Assembly: GCF_002258785.1 (NCBI RefSeq)
Contig: NZ_NOYI01000006.1
Location: 20,251-84,250 of the forward strand
DNA: 64,000 bases
Direction of reading: 5' to 3'
Origin: Rhodococcus sp. 06-235-1A
Lineage (GTDB): Bacteria; Actinomycetota; Actinomycetes; Mycobacteriales; Mycobacteriaceae
Shown here: one piece after another, positions 19,935 through 30,450 of the stretch
How the letters are laid out: each line of letters starts with the position of its first letter
Numbering within the stretch: the first letter of the stretch is position 1
The notes under the pieces: generated by a model
What the model saw: only the letters and a program-made list of their open reading frames with translations
What the model was told of the DNA's origin: nothing
Database searches by the model: none
Made by a program: the position numbers and the translations under genes

Positions 19935-22768
19935 CACTCCCCCACCGCATCCTCGCTGAGCCGGAACAACTCCTGCAGTTCCGCGGTGTCCATCTCGGTG
20001 ACCCAGTTCTCTCCGGTGCCCACCGCCAGATCCGCCAGGCCCTGCTTGGAGACGAGCATCGAGTCGATTCGCTCCTCCACGGTGCCGACACACAACAGTT
20101 TGCGCACCTCGACGTTCTTACGCTGGCCGATGCGAAACGCGCGGTCCGTCGCCTGATTCTCCACCGCAGGGTTCCACCAACGGTCCAGGTGCACAACGTG
20201 ATTGGCGGCGGTGAGATTCAATCCGGTACCACCCGCCTTCAGCGAGAGCATCATGATCGGTGGACCGTCCTCGCTCTGAAACCTTTCCACCATCGCATCA
20301 CGCTTGGTCTTGCTCACTCCGCCGTGCAAGAACGGCACTTCGGCTCCGAATCGATCCGCGAAGTACGGCGCCACGAGCTCACCGAACTCCCGGAACTGCG
20401 TGAACAACAACACCTTTTCGTTGTCGCCCAGAATCGAATCGAGCATGTCCTCCACCAACCCGATCTTCCCGGACCTGTGCTGACCTCTCTTGAGCACGAG
20501 CGAACCGTCGGACAGGAAATGGGCGGGGTGGTTGCACACCTGCTTGAGGCGGGTGAGAGCGGACAGCACCGCGCCCTTGCGTTTCATACCCTTCGCATCG
20601 GCGATCTGCGCCATCATCTCGTCGACGACCGCCTTGTACAGCGCAGCCTGCTCGGCGGTGAGGTTCGCGCGCACCGTCATTTCGTTCTTCTCGGGCAGAT
20701 CCGAGATGACCGTCGGGTCGGTCTTGACGCGTCTCAGAATGAACGGCGATGTGATGGCCCGCAGACGTGAGACGGCATTTTCGTCGTTCTCGCGCTCGAT
20801 CGGCACCGAGAATCGCTTCCGGAAATCGGACGGCCTCCCCAGCATGCCCGGATTGGCAAAATCGAGAATGGATCTGAGCTCGTCCAGACGGTTTTCCACC
20901 GGTGTTCCGGTGAGCGCCAGCTTGTGTTCCGCCGGGATGGCGAGCGCTGCCTTGGCTTGGACGGTGCCGGCGTTCTTGATGTGTTGCGCCTCGTCGAGAA
21001 CCACTCGTCGCCACGTCTGCTCGGCGAGCTGCTCGCGGTCCTTGGCCATCAGCGCGTAGGTGGTGACGATCAGGTCGTGCTGGGCGATCGCTCGGTCGAG
21101 CTCCTCTCCCTTGGACCGAGCCGGGCCGTGGTGCACGAGGACCCGAAGTGCAGGCGTGAACTTCGCAGCCTCACGTTGCCAGTTGCCGACCACCGACATC
21201 GGTGCCACCAGCAGTGTCGGCCTCGGATGTCGTTCGTGGGCAAGGAGTGTGAGCACCTGCAGTGTTTTGCCGAGACCCATGTCGTCGGCGAGCACCGCGC
21301 CGAGACCGAGCCGACTCATGAACGCGAGCCAGTCGAGCCCACGCTGCTGATACGGCCGCAGAGTCGCGTTGACACCGACGGGGACGGGGATGCTCTCCGG
21401 CACCGCGCCCGGTTCGAGCAGCGTGGCCGCCCATCCGCTGGCCCGGATGTCCTGAACCGGAGCGGGCGGTGGATCGGCCAGCGTCATCTCGCGCATCAGC
21501 GTGCTCAGCGCGGTCCCGTCGCCGTGATGCTCGGCGACGTATTTGGCTGCTCGTGCGAGCTGACCACCGTCGGCCAGGACCCACTGACCGCGGAGTCGTA
21601 CGAGATCGCCCTTGGAGACGGCGAGCCTGTTCATCTCCGCCTCGGTGAGCACCATGTCACCCAGTTGGAGCTGCCAGTCGTAGGAGATCAACTCGTCCAT
21701 GCCGACCGCACGATCGGCGGCAGCTTTGGTGACCGCAGGCGAGTCGACGCGCAGTCTCATCGACGGATCAAGCCTCGTCCACGCCCGCGGAAGCAGCACC
21801 GTCGTGCCGGTGGCCTGCAGTGCCGTTGCACCGTGTTCGACGAGATCGATGACGACCGAGGTGGGGAGAAGTAGATCGAGAGTGCCGTCCTGGGAAGGCA
21901 GATCACGCAGCCTCGGGTACGCCGCTACTGCGTCGCCGAGCTTGCGTACGGCAATCGACAGCAGTGTGGCGTCGACCTTGCGGCTCATCGGAACCGGACG
22001 CGGCGCTTCACCGTCGGCCCGTAGGCATACCTGCAGCGTCCAGAACGACTCCGCCGACTCGTCGGTGCCGGCATCGGCTGCGTCATCCTCGTCATCGGGC
22101 TCGAGCAGACGCAGCACCAGTGACGGTTCGTCGACGGTGAGACTTCCGCGCCACTTCTCCAGCAGGGTCGAGATCTGTTGTGTGCCATCGACATACGGGT
22201 CGTCCCGTATCAGAGCGGACAGCAGGGCATGTTCCGAGTCGGGGCGACCGAGAAGCGATCTGACGATCGGGTCGGTGAGCTCCTCGACCACGTCGTCGAG
22301 GATCTTCTTGGGTCGCTCGTCCGCCCGCTGCACAGGTGGCATCGACACCGAAAGTTCGCTGAGCCAGGCGCGTTGACGCTCACCGCCGACCAGACGCCAC
22401 CGTGGCCACCACTGACCGTCCATCAATTTCAGCGCAGGAACCACCCGCCCACCGCGGACCCAACGTTCGATTCCGCGGGCGACGTGCGCGAGATATCGCA
22501 GGTCACCGGAAATCGACGGGTGATCGGGCGGCGTTCGCAACAGCAGGTCCGCGGCGTCGTGCGGCGCGAGGGCGATAGCCGGAACCTGAACCGGGGCCCG
22601 GCCGGTCGCTCGATGACCGGGGTTCGGGAACGACACCGACGCGCGGTGCCGGAACGTTCTGGTGAGCATCTGCGAGTGGGTCGGGGGCAGATCGGGTTCG
22701 TCGCCGGTGGCGATCTCGTCGTCCCACAGCATCAGTCCGGCACCGGGGGACCACAGACCGTGCAGCAT
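19934..22768 (-). CDS. SNF2-family DEAD/H ATPase (helicase-like)
   Basis: A 944-residue Swi2/Snf2 protein. The first ~450 residues form the SNF2-associated N-terminal region found in bacterial members. The ATPase core then shows Walker A in ADDMGLGKTLQ, the DExH-type box VVLDEAQHIKN, LTGTPVENRL, and motif VI in QATDRAFRIGQ. Such proteins move along double-stranded DNA and remodel DNA-protein or polymerase complexes. ATG at 22768 (MLHGLWSPG) is chosen over a TTG 12 bases upstream. It is coupled to the SWIM gene downstream. Confidence 0.9.
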   Translation of the reverse strand: MLHGLWSPGAGLMLWDDEIATGDEPDLPPTHSQMLTRTFRHRASVSFPNPGHRATGRAPVQVPAIALAPHDAADLLLRTPPDHPSISGDLRYLAHVARGIERWVRGGRVVPALKLMDGQWWPRWRLVGGERQRAWLSELSVSMPPVQRADERPKKILDDVVEELTDPIVRSLLGRPDSEHALLSALIRDDPYVDGTQQISTLLEKWRGSLTVDEPSLVLRLLEPDDEDDAADAGTDESAESFWTLQVCLRADGEAPRPVPMSRKVDATLLSIAVRKLGDAVAAYPRLRDLPSQDGTLDLLLPTSVVIDLVEHGATALQATGTTVLLPRAWTRLDPSMRLRVDSPAVTKAAADRAVGMDELISYDWQLQLGDMVLTEAEMNRLAVSKGDLVRLRGQWVLADGGQLARAAKYVAEHHGDGTALSTLMREMTLADPPPAPVQDIRASGWAATLLEPGAVPESIPVPVGVNATLRPYQQRGLDWLAFMSRLGLGAVLADDMGLGKTLQVLTLLAHERHPRPTLLVAPMSVVGNWQREAAKFTPALRVLVHHGPARSKGEELDRAIAQHDLIVTTYALMAKDREQLAEQTWRRVVLDEAQHIKNAGTVQAKAALAIPAEHKLALTGTPVENRLDELRSILDFANPGMLGRPSDFRKRFSVPIERENDENAVSRLRAITSPFILRRVKTDPTVISDLPEKNEMTVRANLTAEQAALYKAVVDEMMAQIADAKGMKRKGAVLSALTRLKQVCNHPAHFLSDGSLVLKRGQHRSGKIGLVEDMLDSILGDNEKVLLFTQFREFGELVAPYFADRFGAEVPFLHGGVSKTKRDAMVERFQSEDGPPIMMLSLKAGGTGLNLTAANHVVHLDRWWNPAVENQATDRAFRIGQRKNVEVRKLLCVGTVEERIDSMLVSKQGLADLAVGTGENWVTEMDTAELQELFRLSEDAVGE

Positions 22769-22866
22769 CGGTCCATCCAACCAGGACGCACCGACATCAC
22801 CTCGGTGAGGCAGTCCGCCGAGGCCACCGGGCAGGGTGCCGATCGGTTCGAACCGTAGGGCAGAGT

Positions 22867-23778
22867 ATGGACATGATCGCGTACGGCTTCAGCGAATACG
22901 GCGGACCCGACACCGAATACCTTCTCGACCTACCCGTCCCCGAGCCGGGACCGGGGCAGATTCTCGTCGCGGTACGTGCCGCCGGAGTCAACCCTGCGGA
23001 CTGGAAGGTGCGGGCGGGCAACCGCAAAGACACCGTGCAGACAACTCTGCCCGCAGTTCTGGGTCGGGAAGTATCGGGCACCGTGGTCCTGGTCGGCTCC
23101 GGTGTGGACGAGTTCGCGGTCGGGGACCACGTGTTCGGGGGGACTGCTTCGGGCTACGGCGGCTACGCGCAATACACCGTGCTCAACGCGTCGAGCACCG
23201 CTCACAAGCCCGACTCCGTGTCGTGGGCGGCCGCGGCCACTCTGCCGGTGGCGGCAGGAACCGCATACGACGCTGTACGGAGCCTGGCCGTGACTGCGGG
23301 CCGTACCGTTCTCGTACTCGGCGCGGGCGGTGGTGTGGGTTCGGCCGTTCTGCAACTCGCGCGTGCGGACGGTGTGGACGTCGTGGCGGTCGCGAGCGCG
23401 GGAAAACGGGAGTGGATCGAAAGCCTCGGAGCCAGGTTCGTCGAATCCGGCAGCGACATCGCTGACGCGGTCGCCGGGCCGGTCGACGGCATCGTCGATC
23501 TCGTCGGCGGCGAGACGTTGCGCGCAGCCGCCACTGCCGTCGGGCCCGGAACACCGATCGTCAGCGTCGCCGATCCGGTGCTCGCATCCGAGTGGGGTGG
23601 TTCCGGCGTCGTACGCGATCGCACCACCGCCGCCTTCGCCCGGCTGGCCGACCTGACCGCCACCGGTGTGCTGCGCCCACGCATCGACCATGTGTTCCCG
23701 CTCGTCCGCGCAGGTGAGGCCCTCGCCCTCGTCGAGAACGGGCACTCGCTCGGCAAGGTGGTCGTCGAGGTTCGCTGA
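22867..23778 (+). CDS. Zinc-independent MDR-family NADPH:quinone oxidoreductase
   Basis: A 303-residue medium-chain reductase. The N-terminal GroES-like part includes GVNPADWKVRAGN, and the cofactor motif VLGAGGGVGSAVLQLAR lies at about 145-161. Zinc-binding cysteines are absent, as in quinone oxidoreductases. The substrate is unknown. AGGG lies just upstream of the ATG. It diverges from the SNF2 gene across about 98 bases. Confidence 0.88.
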   Translation: MDMIAYGFSEYGGPDTEYLLDLPVPEPGPGQILVAVRAAGVNPADWKVRAGNRKDTVQTTLPAVLGREVSGTVVLVGSGVDEFAVGDHVFGGTASGYGGYAQYTVLNASSTAHKPDSVSWAAAATLPVAAGTAYDAVRSLAVTAGRTVLVLGAGGGVGSAVLQLARADGVDVVAVASAGKREWIESLGARFVESGSDIADAVAGPVDGIVDLVGGETLRAAATAVGPGTPIVSVADPVLASEWGGSGVVRDRTTAAFARLADLTATGVLRPRIDHVFPLVRAGEALALVENGHSLGKVVVEVR

Positions 23779-23869
23779 CCCTCGGTTCGTGGCGCCGCAT
23801 CACTGTCGGTGCCGTCCGGCACACTGCTACCCCGAGGGCAGACTGCGGACGATCGACGATGGGGCGTGT

Positions 23870-24592
23870 GTGAGAAAACTGTGGGCGGCGACGGCGCTGG
23901 TGATCGCTGCGGTGATGATGGCTGCGTTCGGATCGTGCGACCGTACTGTCCTACCCGGCTTCTCCCCCGCCGCACCCGCTCCCGGCAGCCCCACCCGGGT
24001 GCAGATCGAACAGTTGCTGGCCCAGGTTCGTGTGGTCGCTGCCCGACCCGACGCCCTCGGGTACGAGCGTGGGTGCAAGAACGGCGAAGGATGCGTGTTC
24101 GGACCGGCGTGGACGGACGACTACGACGGGCCGGGCGGCCACGACGGCTGCGGCACTCGCGACAACGTGTTGGCGCTGTCCATGTCGGAGGTCGAGTTTC
24201 GTGCCGGCACTCGCGACTGTGTCGTCCTGTCGGGTTCGCTCGCAGACCCGTACTCCGGTGAGCGGTTGCAGTTCACCAAATCCGATGCCGGGAAAATTCA
24301 GATCGACCACGTGTATCCACTGTCCGCAGCATGGGACATGGGCGCGAATACGTGGTTGGCCGACAAGCGCATTCGGTTCGCCAACGACGTCGCCTTCAAT
24401 CTGTTGGCGGTCAACGGAGCCGACAATCAGTCCAAGAGCGACAAGACTCCCTCGCAGTGGATGCCGCCGAACGCGGCGTACCACTGCTTCTACGCGGGCA
24501 AGTACCTGTCGGTGGCCGCCCAGTACGAGCTGCCGATCACCCAGGACGATCAGAAGGCTCTCGCCTCGGTCGCCTCGACGTGCGCGGCGTAA
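23870..24592 (+). CDS. Secreted HNH-type nuclease (GmrSD/DUF1524 C-terminal family)
   Basis: About 240 residues from a GTG start, VRKLWAATALVIAAVMMAA, which is a clear signal peptide. It ends near FGSC, so a lipoprotein is possible though the lipobox is imperfect. The nuclease core shows IDHVYPLSAAWDMGA (His-Val DH motif), then FANDVAFNLLAV and NQSKSDKTPSQWMPP, the His-Asn-type pattern of GmrSD C-terminal/DUF1524 domains. Four or more Cys suggest external disulfides. Probably an extracellular or cell-wall DNase. The frame is open upstream, but only this start gives a signal peptide. Confidence 0.85.
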   Translation: MRKLWAATALVIAAVMMAAFGSCDRTVLPGFSPAAPAPGSPTRVQIEQLLAQVRVVAARPDALGYERGCKNGEGCVFGPAWTDDYDGPGGHDGCGTRDNVLALSMSEVEFRAGTRDCVVLSGSLADPYSGERLQFTKSDAGKIQIDHVYPLSAAWDMGANTWLADKRIRFANDVAFNLLAVNGADNQSKSDKTPSQWMPPNAAYHCFYAGKYLSVAAQYELPITQDDQKALASVASTCAA

Positions 24593-24602
24593 CGTAAGGC
24601 CG

Positions 24603-25430
24603 ATGGCAACGTCACACCCGCGCAGCTTCCTCGACCGTGAGACCCAGCTCTGCATGTCTCTGTCCGGCCGACCGAGCAACATCGGAACACGATTCCACAA
24701 TTATCTCTACGACGAATTGGGCCTGAACTTCGTCTACAAGGCATTCACCACCACCGACCTTGCCGCGGCCGTGGGTGGCGTTCGCGCGCTGGGCATTCGA
24801 GGCTGCGCCGTCTCCATGCCGTTCAAGGAAGACGTCATCGCGTTGGTCGACGTGACGCACGAATCGGCCAGTGCCATCGACTCCGTCAACACCATCGTCA
24901 ACGAGAACGGCGTTCTGCACGCATACAACACCGACTACCAAGCCGTTGCGAATCTGCTGGCGGCGCACTCCTTGTCGACCGACTTCTCGGTTGCCGTCAC
25001 CGGCAGCGGCGGCATGGCGAAGGCTGTCGTTGCGGCACTGCGAGATTCGGGCTTCAGCCGAGGCACGGTCGTCGCACGTAATGCGACCACCGGCCCTGCC
25101 CTCGCCGAGACGTACGGCTACGAATGGTCTACCGAGGCGGTGGCGGCGGATCTGCTGGTCAACGTCACTCCGGTGGGGATGGCCGGTGGCCCCGACGCCG
25201 ACTCGGCGCCCTTCACCGACGACCAGATCGGCGCGGCGCACGCGGTGTTCGACGTTGTCGCGATGCCGTCCGAGACGCCGCTGATCGTCGCCGCCCGGGC
25301 GGCGAACAAGCCCGTGATCACCGGCGCACAGGTCATAGCCCTGCAGGCCGCAGAACAATTCGTCCTCTACACCGGTGTGCGGCCGTCGGACGAACAGATC
25401 GCCCGTGCCTCGGAGTTCTCGCGCAGCTGA
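24603..25430 (+). CDS. Shikimate 5-dehydrogenase-like protein
   Basis: A 275-residue protein of the shikimate/quinate dehydrogenase family. The N-terminal substrate domain has CMSLSGRPSNIGTRFHN and the catalytic lysine in SMPFKEDV. The NADP domain carries VTGSGGMAKAVVAAL (about 133-147), and NVTPVGMAGG follows. The residues before the lysine differ from standard AroE, and this group is often annotated as AroE-like. It may act on quinate or another cyclitol instead. It sits 10 bases after the nuclease gene and ends 1 base from nagB, convergently. Confidence 0.85.
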   Translation: MATSHPRSFLDRETQLCMSLSGRPSNIGTRFHNYLYDELGLNFVYKAFTTTDLAAAVGGVRALGIRGCAVSMPFKEDVIALVDVTHESASAIDSVNTIVNENGVLHAYNTDYQAVANLLAAHSLSTDFSVAVTGSGGMAKAVVAALRDSGFSRGTVVARNATTGPALAETYGYEWSTEAVAADLLVNVTPVGMAGGPDADSAPFTDDQIGAAHAVFDVVAMPSETPLIVAARAANKPVITGAQVIALQAAEQFVLYTGVRPSDEQIARASEFSRS

Positions 25431-25431
25431 C

Positions 25432-26220
25432 TCACAGGTCCTGCCACCGAGGCTTGTTGGCGTAGGCGTAGCGGTAGTAATCGGCAAGCGCGAGCGACGA
25501 CGCCGCCTCCTCGTCCAACAGCACCGTTGCATGTGGGTGCCACTGGATCACCGATGCCGGACAGTGCGCCGACAGCGGTCCTTCGACGGCCGCAGTCACC
25601 GCATCGGCCTTCGACTCCCCTGTTGCGATCAACACGAGGTGACGCGCCTCGTCGATGGTGCCGAGCCCCTGTGTCAGCACGTGATGCGGGACGTCCTCGG
25701 GCGAATCGAAGAAGCGGGCATTGTCCGCGCGGGTCTGCTCGGTGAGTGTCTTCACCCTGGTCCTCGAGCGCAGCGACGATCCAGGCTCGTTGAAGCCTAT
25801 GTGCCCGTCGGTGCCGATTCCCAGGATCTGAACATCGATGCCGCCTGCGGCTGCGATCGCCGCGTCGTAGCGCTGCGCCTCAACCGCGATGTCGTCTGCT
25901 TCGCCGTCGGGTGAGAACACCGCGGCATCGTTCAGGTCGACGTGGTCGACGAAATTCTCACGAATGAACGAAAAGTACGACTGCTCCGCACTTCTCGCGA
26001 GACCGATGTACTCGTCGAGCAGAAAGGCCCGGCAGTGCGAGAACGACAGACCTTCGTCGCGATGACGTCGCGCCAATTCGCGATAGGTACCCACCGGAGT
26101 GGATCCGGTCGCCAGCCCTAGAACAGGGGTCGATACCCGGGTTGATCGAACTGCGCGCTCGACGATGTCGGCGGCCGTTCGGTCTACCGCGTCCACCCCG
26201 TCGAGGATCACGATCTCCAT
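25432..26220 (-). CDS. nagB: Glucosamine-6-phosphate deaminase
   Basis: Converts glucosamine-6-phosphate to fructose-6-phosphate and ammonia. The 262 residues include [16 protein letters not shown] (phosphate loop, about 34-49), the catalytic Asp in FLLDEYIGL (Asp69) and [16 protein letters not shown]. This is the normal short bacterial form without a SIS domain. Its ATG immediately follows the nagA TAG, so it closes the nagE-nagA-nagB operon. Confidence 0.95.
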   Translation of the reverse strand: MEIVILDGVDAVDRTAADIVERAVRSTRVSTPVLGLATGSTPVGTYRELARRHRDEGLSFSHCRAFLLDEYIGLARSAEQSYFSFIRENFVDHVDLNDAAVFSPDGEADDIAVEAQRYDAAIAAAGGIDVQILGIGTDGHIGFNEPGSSLRSRTRVKTLTEQTRADNARFFDSPEDVPHHVLTQGLGTIDEARHLVLIATGESKADAVTAAVEGPLSAHCPASVIQWHPHATVLLDEEAASSLALADYYRYAYANKPRWQDL

Positions 26221-27404
26221 CTAGCTGTCCTCCTCTATCGCGATTCCGCCCCTGATGACCCGCACAGGCTCGAATGCTGTGTCCACCACCAGTACGTCGG
26301 CTCTCATTCCACGCTCCAGGCGGCCGATGTCGGCACCGAAGCCGAATGTCGTTGCCGGTGTGGACGATCCGGCCCGCACCGCCTCGACCAGCGGCACGCC
26401 CGCGTTCTGTACGGCCCGGCGCACCAGATCCAATACGGTGGCTGTCCCACCTGCGATCGGTGCCGTCTCCGAATCGGCCTCACGCGACAGGCGTGCGACC
26501 GAGTGACGGACGGTCACGTCCAGTGGTCCGAGTCGGTATCGGCCGTCCGACATACCGGCCGCGGCCATCGCGTCGGACACCAGGGCGATCCGTGCACCAC
26601 CGACGAGGTCGAACACGGCTCGTACGGTCTCGTCGGCGAGATGCACTCCGTCACCGATCAATTCGAGCACCATCCCGCCGCGGGCCGCGGTGGCCAAGCA
26701 CTCGCTGACCGGCCCCGGTGCACGGTGGTGCCACGTCGGCATTCCGTTGAACAGGTGCGTCGCCGTGATGGGCCCGCTCCCCAGTATCTCGATACCGCGG
26801 CGGGTGGTGAGAGCGTCGGCGTCCGTGTGCCCGATGCTCGGCACTATGCCGTTGTCTCGCAGGATCTGTGCGACGGCCGCGAACCCGTCGACCTCGGGCG
26901 CGAGAGTCATCGACCGCACCGCTCCCCGTCCTGCACCGACGATGTCCGTCAGCAGACCCGGATCACCGTTGCGCAGCGACGCCGGATCCTGTGCGCCGCA
27001 CCGGGCGACGGACAGGAACGGCCCTTCGATGTGCACCCCGGCGATGTCCCCGGACTCGTACAGATCGGCCAATAGCGACGTCTGGCCGATCAGCCGTTCG
27101 GGCGGTGCCGACACCAGCGATGCGAGCATCGTCGTGGTGCCGCGGGAGCGGTGATGGCGCACCGCCGTCATGAGATCGGCGGCTGCGGAATCGGGGAACG
27201 ACGCCCCCGCACCGCCGTGGCAGTGCACATCGACCAGACCCGGCAGGATCGTCGTCGAATCGGATTGCGGTAGTGCATCTCCCGCCCAGAGCCGGGTCGG
27301 TCCTACCCACGAGATCCGATCTCCCTCCAGTGCGACCACACCGTCCTCGATGACCTCCTCGTCGGTGACGACTCGCCCTCGTAGCGTCGTCGGGTCCGAA
27401 TCGG

Positions 27405-27408
<4 letters not shown>
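26221..27408 (-). CDS. nagA: N-acetylglucosamine-6-phosphate deacetylase
   Basis: Metal-dependent amidohydrolase removing acetate from GlcNAc-6-phosphate. The 395-residue protein has the metal motif VDVHCHGGAG, the metal Glu in VHIEGPFLS, THLFNGMPTWHHR, and the catalytic Asp in VSDAMAAAGM. It overlaps the PTS IIC gene by 4 bases and abuts nagB. In the pathway it acts between the PTS uptake step and NagB. Confidence 0.95.
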
Positions 27409-28652
<1,244 letters not shown>

Positions 28653-28725
28653 GGCGACCTTCTCTTCGAGGCTGGTCCGTCAAGGATGATTCCGCTGTTG
28701 TGACCGGCTGCCATCAGGGGTACTG

Positions 28726-28741
28726 TCCGGTCATTACCAGT
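28726..28741. promoter_or_regulatory. dre-like operator in the nagE / IIB divergent promoter
   Basis: Read on the minus strand, ACTGGTAATGACCGGA closely fits the DasR/NagR-type element ACTGGTCTAGACCAGT: the left half is perfect and ACC is kept on the right. It lies centrally in the 178-base divergent spacer. It is probably bound by the GntR regulator encoded at 29525-30268. Confidence 0.6.
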
Positions 28742-28742
28742 T

Positions 28743-28758
28743 GTAGTTTGACCAGGTG
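28743..28758. promoter_or_regulatory. Second, weaker dre-like half-site
   Basis: TGTAGTTTGACCAGGT keeps the right half GACCAG of the dre element directly beside the first site. Paired sites would allow control of both divergent nag/PTS transcripts. Confidence 0.35.
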
Positions 28759-28830
28759 GCGAGCTCATGTCAACCCAGACGTGTGATCCAGCCGACAGGA
28801 ATTACAGTCGACAGAGAGTGGGAACGGACC

Positions 28831-29061
28831 ATGTCCAAGGCGGATGCAATCGTGAAGGGCCTCGGCGGTGCCGACAACATCGTCGAGATCGAAGCATGTA
28901 TCACTCGGCTTCGTACCGAGGTGAAGGACGGCTCGTTGGTCGACGAGGCGGCACTGAAGGCAGCGGGCGCCCACGGCGTGTTCCACAAGGGCACAGCTGT
29001 TCAGGTCATCGTCGGGCCCGAAGCGGACACGCTCGCCGAAGATATCGAAGACATTCTGTGA
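28831..29061 (+). CDS. PTS N-acetylglucosamine-specific IIB component
   Basis: A free-standing 76-residue IIB domain of the glucose family. The phosphorylated cysteine is Cys23 in VEIEACITRLR. It passes phosphate from IIA to the sugar. The frame is open further upstream, but ATG at 28831 (MSKADAIVKGL) fits the family and is preceded by GGGAACGGA. The next gene, IIA, starts with a GTG that overlaps this stop. Confidence 0.93.
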   Translation: MSKADAIVKGLGGADNIVEIEACITRLRTEVKDGSLVDEAALKAAGAHGVFHKGTAVQVIVGPEADTLAEDIEDIL

Positions 29062-29522
29062 GCGACGCCAACCTGATCCTCAGTCCCGTTGCCGGCCAAG
29101 TCATCTCGCTTGCCGACGTCCCCGATCCGGTGTTCTCTGCGCAAATGGTGGGTTCCGGTGTCGCACTGCGCCCGGCCCCGAGCGATGCCCCCGTCGAGGT
29201 TCGTTCGCCGGTCGCGGGCAAGATACTCAAACTTCACCCACATGCGTTCGTCGTCTTCACCGACGACAAGGCGGGCGTACTGGTGCACATCGGCATCGAC
29301 ACCGTGAAGATGAAGGGCGAGGGCTTCGAACTCGTTGCGGCCGAGGGGGATCGCGTGCAAGCAGGCGATCTCGTCGTGACCTACGATCCAGCTGCGATCG
29401 CAGCGGCGGGCTATTCCGATGTCGTCCCCGTCGTCGTCATGGACTCGAAGCCGGATTCGATCACCAGCGCGCACATCGGCACCGCCGTGGCATCGGGCGA
29501 TCCACTGTTCGAGCTGCCCTGA
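29058..29522 (+). CDS. PTS glucose-type IIA component
   Basis: A 154-residue IIA(Glc)/Crr-type protein. The phosphorylated histidine is His77 in GVLVHIGIDTVKM, with the partner His62 in LHPHAFVVF. PVAGKILKL and AGDLVVTYDP are also family typical. Starts at GTG 29058, overlapping IIB by 4 bases. It supplies IIB and the nagE IIC. It could also serve other PTS permeases elsewhere in the genome. Confidence 0.93.
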   Translation: MSDANLILSPVAGQVISLADVPDPVFSAQMVGSGVALRPAPSDAPVEVRSPVAGKILKLHPHAFVVFTDDKAGVLVHIGIDTVKMKGEGFELVAAEGDRVQAGDLVVTYDPAAIAAAGYSDVVPVVVMDSKPDSITSAHIGTAVASGDPLFELP

Positions 29523-29524
29523 TC

Positions 29525-30268
29525 TCACCGACGCTGCGGGGTGCGTCGCCGGCCTTCCACCTCCATCGAGAGCTGGTACCGATCGCATCGGTACCAGCTC
29601 TCGGTATGTTCGAGTGGCTCGTCGCCGCTGAAGGAGACTCGGTCGAAGTACAGCACCGGTGCACCGCGTTTGGTGCCCAGCAGGGTCGCCGTATCACTGT
29701 CGGCCGCAGTTGCTTTGACGGTCTGCTCGGCCCTGTCGATGGTCAGACCGTAGTGAGTGTGCACGGCCTCGTACACGGACCTACTCAAATCGTGACCGAT
29801 CAGACCCGGAAGCAGCGCGGCGCGAAACCAGCCGTCGTCCACGCTGACCGGTTCGGCGTCGGCCAATCGTAGGCGCTTGACGTGGTACGTCTGCTCCCCA
29901 TCCGCCAGCCCCAGGGCACGAACGGTAGCCGCCGAGGGATTCTCGAGTCGAGCGAAGAGCACCACCGTCGTGGGTGTCAATCCTTGCGCGCGCATCTCCT
30001 CCGAAAACGACGCCAGGTGTAGACGAGATTGCACGGTGCGACTGGCCACGAAAGTACCTTTACCGCGGACTCGCACCAGATGTCCGTCGTTGACCAATTG
30101 CCCGATCGCTTCCCTGACGGTGATACGGCTGACGCCGTAGTCCTCCATCAGCTTGCGTTCGCTCGGCATCAAGTCGCCCGGCTGAAGCTCCTTGGTGCAG
30201 CGGTGCAACAGAATTGCGCGCAACTGTTCGTGTTTCGGGACCTGACTGTCCCTCAGATGTACGGGCAT
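29525..30268 (-). CDS. GntR/HutC-family regulator, NagR/DasR-like
   Basis: A 247-residue repressor with an N-terminal GntR winged helix (about 10-75: LMPSERKLMEDYGVSRITVR, GHLVRVRGKGTF) and a C-terminal UTRA effector domain ending in ESWYRCDRYQLSMEV. In DasR and NagR the effectors are GlcN-6-P or GlcNAc-6-P. It lies 2 bases from the convergent IIA gene. dre-like sites in the nag divergent promoter and 47 bases upstream of its own start support control of the nag/PTS genes and autoregulation. ATG at 30268 (MPVHLRDSQ) is preferred over two GTG codons just upstream. Confidence 0.9.
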   Translation of the reverse strand: MPVHLRDSQVPKHEQLRAILLHRCTKELQPGDLMPSERKLMEDYGVSRITVREAIGQLVNDGHLVRVRGKGTFVASRTVQSRLHLASFSEEMRAQGLTPTTVVLFARLENPSAATVRALGLADGEQTYHVKRLRLADAEPVSVDDGWFRAALLPGLIGHDLSRSVYEAVHTHYGLTIDRAEQTVKATAADSDTATLLGTKRGAPVLYFDRVSFSGDEPLEHTESWYRCDRYQLSMEVEGRRRTPQRR

Positions 30269-30314
30269 CACCACTGCGCCGGCCTTTCGGTCAATCGCCG
30301 AGCCAGCGGTACGG

Positions 30315-30330
30315 ACTGGTCCGGTCCAAC
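30315..30330. promoter_or_regulatory. dre-like operator upstream of the GntR regulator
   Basis: ACTGGTCCGGTCCAAC keeps ACTGGTC and CCA of the dre element. It lies 47 bases before the regulator start and about 120 bases before benE, so it could allow autoregulation and possibly touch benE. Confidence 0.45.
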
Positions 30331-30450
30331 CGAAGACTACGCGACGTCGGTACCACCTCGACAGCATTCCGCTACCCGAGGAACATCGCGGCCTTCGGCC
30401 GCTGGGAAAGGATGCGACAGACCGCGGCCCACCGTGCATGATCGACACTC

